A stretch of DNA of 16,534 nt from Ochromonadaceae sp. CCMP2298 (lineage: Eukaryota > Sar > Synurophyceae > Ochromonadales > Ochromonadaceae): positions 1-16,534 of the forward strand of contig MU634064.1 in the NCBI GenBank assembly GCA_026770595.1. Reading direction: 5' to 3'. Numbering within the stretch: position 1 is the first letter of the stretch; each line of letters opens with the position of its first letter. The translations under genes and the position numbers were made by a program. Shown here one piece after another: positions 9,811-16,534 of the stretch. A model generated the notes under the pieces. It did not search any database, had not been told where the DNA came from, and was given only the letters and a program-made list of their open reading frames with translations.

Positions 9811-10453
9811 GCTGCTCCTGCTGCCCGGTAGTTACAGCCTAGGTTCCTGCTCTTGGTACCAGCTGTACCCCTTTGCGCCTCGCGAGAGAACTCTGGTCGC
9901 TCGCATGGTATCCTCCTGCTCTCAGCCAGCAACGGAGAGAATGAACGAACAGCGAGTTCGAGCAAGAAGAGTGGTGATCAGCTCTCGATTACGGTCGGCG
10001 TCGCCCTCATAACTACACAACAGAACGAAGTCTTGGTGGCGAGCAGCTAAAATCAACGCATAAACCCCCGCCCCACAAAAGAATACCCTCCACCGATATA
10101 GGGGAAACTGGGAATCTTCTTTGAGAACCTTACACCCATTTTGGTGGGTTTTAGGACATCATTGTAGCTACAGTGTGGGGGAGAAGAAGGTCCCCCCGCT
10201 CCCTATTTTCAAAAAAGGGCAAAAATAGCAACTGTCATAAAAACAGGTCGCGAGAGGAGGATTGGACAGCAGCCCTTCAAACGGCGAACTTTCGCCACCT
10301 CTCGTCGGTCACAATGTCAGGGCGATTATCCGGGACAGACTGAGCTCTCCCTTGGTGATCCGCAGTGCGAAAGTCGCGCGAAACAGGGCCGCAGGGACGT
10401 CCCCAACCGGAACAACCGGAACATCGCAGTAACCAACCAATAACACTCCGGAG
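9811..10453. other. Divergent intergenic region upstream of the WW gene and PTH2
   Basis: It holds the unresolved 5' end of the minus-strand WW gene; an ATG at 9906 opens MRATRVLSRGAKG but does not join in phase. It also holds the 5' leader of PTH2. No convincing open frame was found from about 10010 to 10453. A perfect 10-bp palindrome TGTAGCTACA lies at 10163-10172. No clear TATA box was identified. Confidence 0.4.
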
Positions 10454-11414
10454 ATGCAGAGGGTCCTCGAGTGGAAGGACGTAGCGGTCCAGGCATCGCT
10501 AGCTGGCTTCGCGCAGTTGCCTGTGTGGAAGGAGATAGTTGTCGACGCAACGCACCAGTTCTTCAGCAGGCAGGTGCCGGTGTGGCAGGTATTAATCGCA
10601 GCGGTGGTGATTAGTGTGTGCCAGTACTACCTGCTGAGGTCAGTGGGGGAGAAGGAGTACCCAGCCATTGTGGACCACGGCAATCGGGTACGTACGGAGA
10701 CGGAGACGGACGAGGAGGACGAGGAGCTGTTCGATGAGGGAGAGGCATATCCTGTCAACAACTCTTACAATCTCACACAGGTATGTTCTCACTATATTAC
10801 TATGTACTACATACTATATACACTTTACAATTCCCTAACCCCCTCATCCCCCCCCACACACCCACACACCCACCCTCACACACAGGGGCCCTTCAAGCTC
10901 CTCCTCTGTGTGAACAACGAGCTCAAGATGCAGAAGGGGAAGATCGCTGCGCAGTGCGGGCACGCCACACTGGGGGCGTATAAGATCGCCACTAAGCACT
11001 GCCCCTCGGCTCTGCGTACGTGGGAGATAATGGGACAGGTATGTACGATGTACTATGTACTTTGTACTGTATACTCTATACTGTATACTCTATACTGTAT
11101 ACTCTATACTGTATACTATATAATGTATAAGATGTTCTATAAACTGTATATACAGTTAGTGTAAATAAACTTTACAATAACCCCTCACCCCCTCACCCCC
11201 TCACCCCGACCAGGCCAAGATCGCCGTCAAGGTGGAGCGAGAGGAAGACATCTACACCCTGATGGAGCAGGCTCGCTCAGCTGGACTAGTGTCTTATCTA
11301 GTACAAGACGCGGGGCGCACGCAGATCGCCGCCGGCTCCAGGACAGTGCTGGCGATAGGACCCGCACCCGTATCGGAGTTGGATAAGATCACCTCACACC
11401 TGAAACTGCTGTGA
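10454..11414 (+). CDS. PTRH2: Peptidyl-tRNA hydrolase 2 (PTH2/Bit1 type), complete, three exons
   Basis: PTH2 cleaves peptidyl-tRNA released from stalled ribosomes, recycling tRNA. Exons 10454-10780, 10886-11038 and 11214-11414 join in phase into 226 residues. Residues 43-61 ([19 protein letters not shown]) form a single membrane segment like the N-terminal anchor of animal PTRH2, which sits on the mitochondrial outer membrane. An acidic linker ([17 protein letters not shown]) follows. The catalytic domain of about 117 residues has the normal length. It carries [30 protein letters not shown], the signature [12 protein letters not shown] and the closing [14 protein letters not shown]. The start is the first ATG in this frame. 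Introns of 105 and 175 nt begin GTATGT. The first has no in-frame stop; the second carries a (TACTGTATACTCTA)n repeat. Family assignment is near certain. Confidence 0.95.
10781..10885 (+). other. PTH2 intron 1, 105 nt, open in frame
   Basis: Donor CACAG/GTATGT and acceptor CACACACAG. The stretch is AT-rich then a CA/CCCA-rich tract. It is 35 codons long with no stop, so unspliced RNA would still be translated through, with a Tyr/Pro/His-rich insert just before the catalytic domain. Confidence 0.85.
11039..11213 (+). other. PTH2 intron 2 with 14-bp tandem repeat
   Basis: Donor ACAG/GTATGT, acceptor CGACCAG, 175 nt. It holds four to five tandem copies of a 14-bp TACTGTATACTCTA-type unit at about 11057-11118, then a CCCCTCA-type pyrimidine tract. 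Confidence 0.85.
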
Positions 11415-11540
11415 GGGGGGGGTTGCGGGGGTTGGGGCTGGGGGTTGGGGGTTGGGTGAGGGTGGGGTGGGGGGCGATGTTGGGGGTGAGGGCGGGGTTG
11501 GTGGGGGTGGGTGGGGGTGGAGGGGGAGTGGGGGTATGAG
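11412..11540 (+). repeat. G-run-rich tract at the PTH2 stop codon (G-quadruplex potential)
   Basis: From the stop codon onward the plus strand holds well over ten runs of three or more Gs separated by short loops. The composition is far from that of the flanking exon. Such DNA or RNA can fold into G-quadruplexes; it would lie in the 3' UTR. Confidence 0.75.
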
Positions 11541-12390
11541 GGTTGCTACTGCACCTGCACCACTACTACTACAGCTGTGAGACGATTTCATTCGCTGCGA
11601 GCTGTGGGTGTAAGGTGCAGGGTACAGGGTGCATGATGCAGTGAGCAGGGGCTGTTTATACTATTGATAGGTGGCAACATGAGCATAGCAGTATGGGACA
11701 TAGGGTCTAAAATAGCGGGATTTGGGGAGGGAGAGGGTGGAAAGGGAGGGGAAGAGGAGGGGAGAGGGATTGATGGGGGGTCGGGGGAGGGATTGATTTC
11801 TCTTCCCATGTCTTTTAACCCTTTGGGTCTGAGCTCAGGACATTAGGGGGCCTGGAACCTGGGAACAGGTTACTATTTTACTTTTTTTAGTTAGTGCTTG
11901 AGACTGGGCGTTGTCGGCAAAATTGGTAGTCCCTAACTGAGGGGACTGTTGGGAACCCGACCTCACACCAGTGTGTAGCGCCATTTCAAGCTATTTATTT
12001 GGTTCCCCCCTCCTGCGTCCCTTAAGGGCGTGGGGGTGGTGGGTGTAAATAGCAAACGGAAAACATTTTGACTTATTTCCTTTTTTTACACCTGAACGTC
12101 CGTTACACGACACCAGTCTAACCCCTACAATCCTAAGCCTCAGACTAAGCCAGATTCTCCACTGACCGGTGCGATGCGAGAATAGGGGGATATAAATACG
12201 AGAAGAAGAATACTAGAAGTACAATACGGTGCATGCTGGGGTGGGGGTCAGAAAAGAGTTTTTTGTATTTGTATTGCAATAAATTCAATAAATCCTACAT
12301 CGGGACTGGGCTTTTTTGTATTCCTTCACACACTGCAGCTTGGTTGTTTTGAATCCTCTGTTTTCCCACCACCTCTTCTGTGCCACCACT
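11541..12390. other. Intergenic stretch, no gene seen
   Basis: There is no convincing coding frame. It has purine-rich GGGAGGG tracts near 11730-11790, short inverted repeats (AACCTG/CAGGTT at 11857-11872; AGTCCC/GGGACT near 11928-11950), and two AATAAA signals at 12278-12283 and 12287-12292 that could serve a plus-strand transcript. A short non-coding RNA cannot be excluded. Confidence 0.4.
12278..12292 (+). terminator. Two AATAAA polyadenylation-type hexamers
   Basis: AATAAA occurs at 12278 and again at 12287 in an A/T-rich stretch downstream of PTH2. The distance to the PTH2 stop is about 860 bp, so use by PTH2 is possible but not shown. Confidence 0.35.
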
Positions 12391-12688
12391 TTCATCGTGA
12401 ATCCGCTCACCTGCCGAGCGGTAGCCAAAACTCAGACCTGAGTTCGAAAGGGTTAACTTTTCACAGTCAAAAGCGCCTAAATGAGAGAAATTTTGATACA
12501 GAAAACGCCGCAACCAGAGTTCGAAGTCGAATCGAGGATAATTCGAAACGAACTCTAGTCGCAGAAACCGAATTTTGTGCAACATATCTCTCGTTTAGGC
12601 GCTTTTGGCAGGCAAAAAAACGAATAACCCTTTCGAACTCAGGTCTGAGTATTGGCTACGCTCGGCAGGTGAGCGGATTCACGATGAA
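12391..12688. mobile_element. Foldback/MITE-like element, 298-bp inverted repeat
   Basis: The left arm from 12391 and the reverse complement of the right arm ending at 12688 are identical over the first 30 bp (TTCATCGTGAATCCGCTCAC, then CTGCCGAGCG). They match again with few differences through TAGCCAA, CTCAGACCTGAGTTCGAAAG and AAGCGCCTAA. Pairing weakens toward a centre near 12540, and the arms reach about 100 bp or more. No transposase is encoded and no target-site duplication was found at these ends. It resembles a non-autonomous foldback element. An alternative is a locally evolved regulatory hairpin. Confidence 0.75.
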
Positions 12689-12808
12689 CTTGGCTGCATT
12701 GGAGATTGAACGAGATAAAGTTCTTAAGTTCCACGAGAGTGGGTCAGATTCTAGGGGTTAACACTCTGAAGGTCAGATTGACACCATCGACAGCAGAGAC
12801 CAAGTCCG

Positions 12809-13195
12809 ATGATCGCTGGAGACGAGCTCGACAGCTGGGAGTTTGACTGTGAGCCACCAACCCCCAGTCTCCCTCTCTCCCGCGTGTTCTTACCCTTAAT
12901 ATCACTATATCATTAACAGTGGGCTTGTTGGATAAGGTGGAGTTTGAGGGATTTAGCAGTACGGAGGAAGGAGACCTGAACTTCAACGAGGATGGGGACG
13001 ACGACACTACACCTACAACACCCGTTGACGTCGACACTCACGATGCCAGGGAGGACGCAGACAGAGACGCAGACTCAGCGTTCCTGAGAACCAAGCGGCA
13101 GAAAGTCGAGCCAGCACAGGCACAGGCGAATGAGGTCGTCGTGGTCGGGGCAGGGGCAGGGACCGGGGCGGGGGCGGTGGCAGTTACCGGTTTTG

Positions 13196-13231
<36 letters not shown>

Positions 13232-15034
13232 GGGTCGTGGCAGGGGCCGTGTTGGGGGCCGGGGCCATGGGGGTGACCGTTGCGGGTGCTGTGACAGGGA
13301 CCGGATCACAGGGAATGGTTGGGGAGGTGCAGAATGTGGGAAAGGTTGTGGGACAGATGGGAAAGGTAGTGGAGGTGCGCAAGCTGCCCCGCCCCCGCAT
13401 CCTCAAGTCCGACTTCCGCCGCAACTACGTGAACATGTGGGCCAACGTGTTCAACTCTGCGGATACGGGTGAGAGGCCCCATTTAATTGTTTAATGCTCC
13501 ATCCTCACCCTAATCCCCCAAGCACCCCCTCCTTTAACCACCCCTTTCACCCCTTTAACCTCCACCCCCCATTAACCCCCTCCTTTAACCCCCTCTATTA
13601 ACCCCCCCACACTAAGATATGGTGACAAGCCATCTGCAGACCTACTACCATCCCGATCTGGTGTTCAAGCAGACCTTCGTGACCACCTGTTCAGGCAGAC
13701 CCCCTATGTTCCTACCCACCTCCCAAGGTATATATTATATGATGTATTATGTATGTTATATGTTATATGTTATATGGTATATGCTGAATACTATTTGCTT
13801 TACGATATATGCTATATGATATGTGACACACAGTACTAACGTCACAACACATCATCATACCATATTAACATATCCATATAAACACACATATTATCACACA
13901 CACATCCACACATACACATATATATATATACACAAACATACATACAAAAACCCATGCATACACACACACATACACACATACACATCCATACACACATACA
14001 CACATACACATCCATACACACATACACACATACACACACACACCCATTCAGGCCTCGGGCACTTCGGCAAGTTCCTGCACCACTACACCACCTTCTCTCC
14101 AGATATTATGTGCGCAGTGAAACACACCGTGCTGAAGGTCAGGGCAGACGGCACCTCCTGCATACGCTTTTCCTTCGAATTAAGGTAAGATGAATGATGT
14201 ATAGTATATAGTGTATTGTGGGTCCTTCCCTCTGTGTGATTTAATACACCCCTTTTCCTATCCCATATCCTCTTTCCCCTCCCCTGACCCCTTTCCCCCA
14301 TCTCCCCTATCCCCTATCCCCTTTCCCCTCTCCCCTATACCCTATACCCTATACCCTACCCCCCTATACCCAGCGGTACGAAATTCGTCACTGCCGACAC
14401 GTTACCCGACATCCACTCCTGCACCCAAAATATGGAATCACAGGGCATGAAGGTCGGCTCTACCGCGGCTGCTGTGGCTGCTGTTGCTCCTGACACGAAG
14501 TACTTCAGGGATATGAAGGAGAAAGAGAAGAAGCAGTGGAAAGAAAAGCCCAAGAGGAGGGGCAGGAGGATGGGGAAGGATGTGGGTGGGAGGTATGGAC
14601 TGAGTGGGCACAAGGACGGGGATGGGAAGGGTGGACGAAGGGGTGATGGACAAAAGGATGGACAGCAGTTTACTGCCGACAGCTACGACGACTGGGACTA
14701 CTTGGGCTACCTGCTGGACGACGAGAGGACAACTCCCCCCACACCCACACCCACACCCACACCCATACCCACCATACCCATACCCAGCATCACCACCACC
14801 ACCACCACTACTACCACAGCCACCCACACCACCACTACCACCACCACCATCACCACCAACCCCCCCCAGCAGCAGCAGCAGGTGGCTCCCATACCGGTGG
14901 TTCCGCCTGTGGTCACGCCTGTGGGTTTCCTGCAGCTGTGCAGCTTCGAGTTGGAGCTGGACGAGCTGTCTAGAATATTCGCTGTGAACTTCAACTACAT
15001 GCCTGGAAAGATCTGCGATTCGATATGTGAGTAG
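12809..15034 (+). CDS. NTF2/SnoaL-like domain protein with acidic N-terminus and low-complexity insertions, 5-6 exons
   Basis: Exons 12809-12848, 12920-13468, 13617-13727, 14052-14184 and 14374-15034 join in phase at GT..AG sites and give 497 residues. A GTGAGT donor at 15027 allows instead a sixth exon 15220-15245 (ending ALTGRGL) and 503 residues. The N-terminus is acidic (MIAGDELDSWEFD). Residues about 60-165 are Val/Gly/Ala-rich, including ten Gly codons from a run of 31 Gs. From about residue 176, DFRRNYVNMWANVFNSAD, TYYHPDLVFKQ, FGKFLHH, FSPDIM and the following FSFELSGT look like a SnoaL/NTF2-like alpha+beta fold. About 150 low-complexity residues (Lys/Arg/Gly, then Thr/Pro, Thr and Gln runs) precede the apparent last strand (SRIFAVNFNYMPG). 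Such proteins occur widely in protists, mostly without known function. Ligand and role are unknown. The exon model is strong; the fold call is moderate. Confidence 0.75.
12849..12919 (+). other. Intron 1 (71 nt) of the NTF2-like gene
   Basis: Donor GACT/GTGAGC and acceptor CATTAACAG, with a pyrimidine-rich middle. Splicing joins MIAGDELDSWEFD to LGLLDKVEFEGF in phase, which supports the ATG at 12809 as the start. Confidence 0.75.
13198..13228 (+). repeat. Run of 31 Gs inside a coding exon (poly-Gly)
   Basis: An uninterrupted homopolymer of G encodes ten glycines in exon 2 of the NTF2-like gene. The downstream frame agrees with three further phase-consistent introns, so 31 (or that length plus or minus a multiple of 3) is the length that keeps the gene open. 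Confidence 0.9.
13728..14051 (+). other. Intron 3 (324 nt) of the NTF2-like gene, microsatellite-filled
   Basis: The donor CAAG/GTATAT is followed by repeated TATATGT-type units (13730-13830) and then by a long (CA)n/(TACACA)n array (about 13880-14045), ending in the acceptor CCATTCAG. Confidence 0.85.
14185..14373 (+). other. Intron 4 (189 nt) of the NTF2-like gene
   Basis: Donor TTAAG/GTAAGA, then CCCCTTT/CCCCTAT-rich sequence including (CCCTATA)3 at about 14335-14358, ending at acceptor TATACCCAG. Phases on both sides agree. Confidence 0.85.
14734..14880 (+). repeat. Coding low-complexity block: (CACACC)n, (ACC)n and (CAG)n
   Basis: Within exon 5, hexamer CACACC repeats encode Thr-Pro. 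ACC/ACT/ATC triplets encode a Thr-rich run, and four to five CAG codons encode a Gln run. Confidence 0.9.
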
Positions 15035-15218
15035 TATCCAGTATATAGGCTAATACAGTACGTATATTCAGTACGTGTTAGTGGGTTAGGGAGGTGTCAT
15101 ATATAACGCACTCCAACCACCCGGAGAGGGCTGCTAGGATATCAATGCGTATAAATGTATAGCAGTACTGTCACCAATAGAGTCGTGTGTGTCATCGGTC
15201 ACAGCGATTTTGTTTCTA

Positions 15219-15252
15219 GATGCCCTCACAGGCCGTGGCCTGTGAGGGCATC
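15219..15252. repeat. Perfect 16-bp inverted repeat with 2-nt loop
   Basis: GATGCCCTCACAGGCC at 15219-15234 is followed by GT and then by its exact reverse complement at 15237-15252. A strong acceptor (TTTTGTTTCTAG) ends at its first base. The candidate sixth exon of the NTF2-like gene, with its TGA at 15243-15245, lies inside it. Confidence 0.97.
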
Positions 15253-15326
15253 GATCTATCTGATGCGTGTTAGAAAGTCAGATATACGGAGAACGTCAGA
15301 TATACAATTTTCTCAAAAACTAAGAA

Positions 15327-15442
15327 AATAAAGATAGATTGCATGTTGGATATTGAATAAAGTTATCATAACTTTACTAAAGCCTCCCTTGTCCCCGAAA
15401 CCAAAACACCCAGCACAAAACACACCAAAATAAATAAATAAA
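15327..15442 (+). terminator. AATAAA-rich 3' region downstream of the NTF2-like gene
   Basis: AATAAA occurs at 15327, at 15356 (overlapping a 19-bp palindrome at 15358-15376) and in tandem from 15429. This is the expected polyadenylation context for the upstream plus-strand gene. Confidence 0.5.
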
Positions 15443-15757
15443 TGAAAAGAGGGTGGGCTTTATGTCTGTTGTTTTCCGTCTGTCCATGATTATGGCGGTG
15501 GAATGTTGGCGATATCCCCCGCTTTTGCTTTATTACAGTAGGATTCCGGGCAGGTTCAACTGTTCAACTGTTCGATCGCTTGCAAGATACTATAAACGAG
15601 ATTCAGCGGTGGCTCTGCGCCCCTCTCTCGTGCCCTCACTCCCGCGTTCAGTCCCCTCTGAGCCTCTCTCCGACTCACCGGCGGCCGTACTTTCGGATCT
15701 GCAAGAGCAGATATCTTCTGCCCCTTAGGAGGATACACACACACAAACACACAGAGC
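15443..15757 (+). other. Intergenic region and 5' leader of the NECAP gene
   Basis: There is no convincing coding frame with an ATG. A TATA-like ACTATAAACG lies at 15589-15598, about 160 bp before the start codon, and an A/C-rich (ACACAC) leader lies just upstream of it. Confidence 0.35.
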
Positions 15758-16534
15758 ATGTCCGACGAGGTAGAGCGCACGCTCTGCCAGCTCCCGCACG
15801 TCCATGTGTTCCGCATCCCCACCCGAAAGTCCGCAGAGGGCCACCGCGCCTCTGACTTTCCCAAGGACCCTGTCTGGACCGGGAAGTGCAAGATCGTGGC
15901 CAAGGGGAGGGTCGCAGGGGTTATCCTGGTGGACGCGAAAAACGACGTTTTCGCGCACTGTGTGGTGAACGACGACGGTGCGGTGGAGCGCACCTTGGAC
16001 AGCGGTCGCTACTTTGTGCTGCGCATCACGAACCCGCAGGGTCGCCATGCATTCATCGGCATCGCTTTCAACGAGCGCAATGATGCGTTTGACTTCAACG
16101 TGGCCCTGAGTGAGTTCAAGAGGGAGCAGGAGAGGGAGGACATGGCGGCCCAAATGGCTGATGTGCCAGTGGGGCAGATGCGGGATATGAGTCTGAAGGA
16201 GGGGGAGAAGATCAAGATCAAGATCGTGAGTACTAGTGTACTTCTGTCTCCACTGCTGCCTTTGTCGCCTGTGCTGCATGGACGCTGTTACGACCACCAC
16301 TACCGCCACTACCGCTACTGCTGCCACTACCGCCACTGGTGCCACTGCTGCTGCCACTGGTGCCATTATTGGCAGTGGCGGTAGTGGCTGTTGGCGGTGT
16401 CGTATATCGTATATCGTATATCGTATGTCTTTCTACACTTATACGTTATACGCATGCACATTAACCGTACTGACCTCCTACTCCTCGTCCCACCCCCCCT
16501 CTCTCCCTCTCTCCCTCCCTGCCCCCCTCCCTCC
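15758..16534 (+). CDS. NECAP-type PHear-domain endocytic adaptor-associated protein (partial, first exon only)
   Basis: NECAP proteins bind AP-2 and its accessory partners at clathrin-coated pits and help regulate coat assembly. Exon 15758-16225 encodes 156 residues, then donor GATC/GTGAGT opens an intron reaching the window edge. Family features in order: the N-terminal strand HVFRIPTRKSAEGHRASDF; DPVWTGKCKIVAKG; the acidic VDAKNDVFAHC; SGRYFVLRI; the signature GRHAFIGIAFNERNDAFDFN; the helix ALSEFKREQERE; and the closing SLKEGEKIKIKI. Together this is essentially the full PHear domain. The variable C-terminal tail with adaptor-binding motifs should lie in later exons. The start is the first ATG, at the expected distance from the first strand. 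Confidence 0.93.
16226..16534 (+). other. NECAP intron 1, continuing past the window
   Basis: It starts GTGAGT. It contains (CCACTACCG)-type repeats forming a 16-bp inverted repeat (16323-16338 with 16373-16388), three copies of CGTATAT from 16401, and a long CT-rich tract from about 16470. The CT tract may be the pyrimidine tract of a 3' splice site just beyond the edge. Confidence 0.8.

Noticed and set aside
12295-12585. Minus-strand open frame of 96 codons
   Set aside because: It lies mostly inside the foldback inverted repeat, has no homology I recognise and is likely chance.
13823-14188. Thr/His/Tyr-rich and Cys/Val-rich open frames over the CA repeat
   Set aside because: They are translations of the microsatellite in intron 3, not genes.
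14335-14358. (CCCTATA)n as a telomere-like sequence
   Set aside because: There are only about three copies, the unit differs from known telomere repeats, and it sits inside an intron next to other C-rich simple sequence.
15453-15728. Plus-strand open frame upstream of NECAP
   Set aside because: It has a GTG start, its internal ATG gives no recognisable protein, and its position fits the NECAP promoter and leader.

Overview
The window is eukaryotic nuclear DNA, most likely from a free-living unicellular eukaryote (protist or alga). Coding exons are GC-rich with strong use of CAG/CTG/GAG codons. They are interrupted by GT..AG spliceosomal introns with good donors (GTGAGT, GTATGT, GTAAGC, GTACGT) and, in several, CTAAC-like branch sites; the introns are full of microsatellites. 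The AATAAA-type signals and a long foldback element also fit a nuclear genome. No bacterial operon, tRNA, rRNA or CRISPR signal was seen. An NTF2/SnoaL-like gene and a giant RNF213-like gene carrying a VWA domain would fit a stramenopile, haptophyte or similar protist, but I cannot place the organism from this window.

Layout. (1) Positions 1 to about 7219, possibly to 8202, minus strand: one giant gene running off the left edge. At least 2,250 residues are readable. It has a helical N-terminal half, an RNF213/mysterin-like segment with a Walker A loop, then a VWA domain with an intact MIDAS. (2) 8559 to about 9900, minus strand: a coiled-coil protein with a Ser/Pro/Gly-rich linker and two WW-type motifs. 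Its reading frames join only through very short introns, or it is decayed. (3) 10454-11414, plus strand: a complete three-exon peptidyl-tRNA hydrolase 2 with an N-terminal membrane anchor, followed by a very G-rich tract. (4) 11415-12808: intergenic, containing a 298-bp foldback/MITE-like inverted repeat. (5) 12809 to 15034 or 15245, plus strand: a five- or six-exon gene with an acidic N-terminus, a Gly/Ala/Val-rich region coded partly by a run of 31 Gs, and an NTF2/SnoaL-like domain split by a long low-complexity insertion. Its possible last exon is almost entirely a perfect hairpin. (6) 15758 to right edge, plus strand: first exon of a NECAP-type PHear-domain endocytosis protein.

The genes look like an ordinary mix of housekeeping and regulatory functions: ubiquitin/AAA machinery, translation quality control and clathrin-adaptor function. 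No shared pathway is evident. The unusual content lies in the VWA-bearing RNF213-like giant, the WW gene's tiny introns, the low-complexity insertions in the NTF2-like protein, and several strong inverted repeats overlapping splice sites or gene ends.
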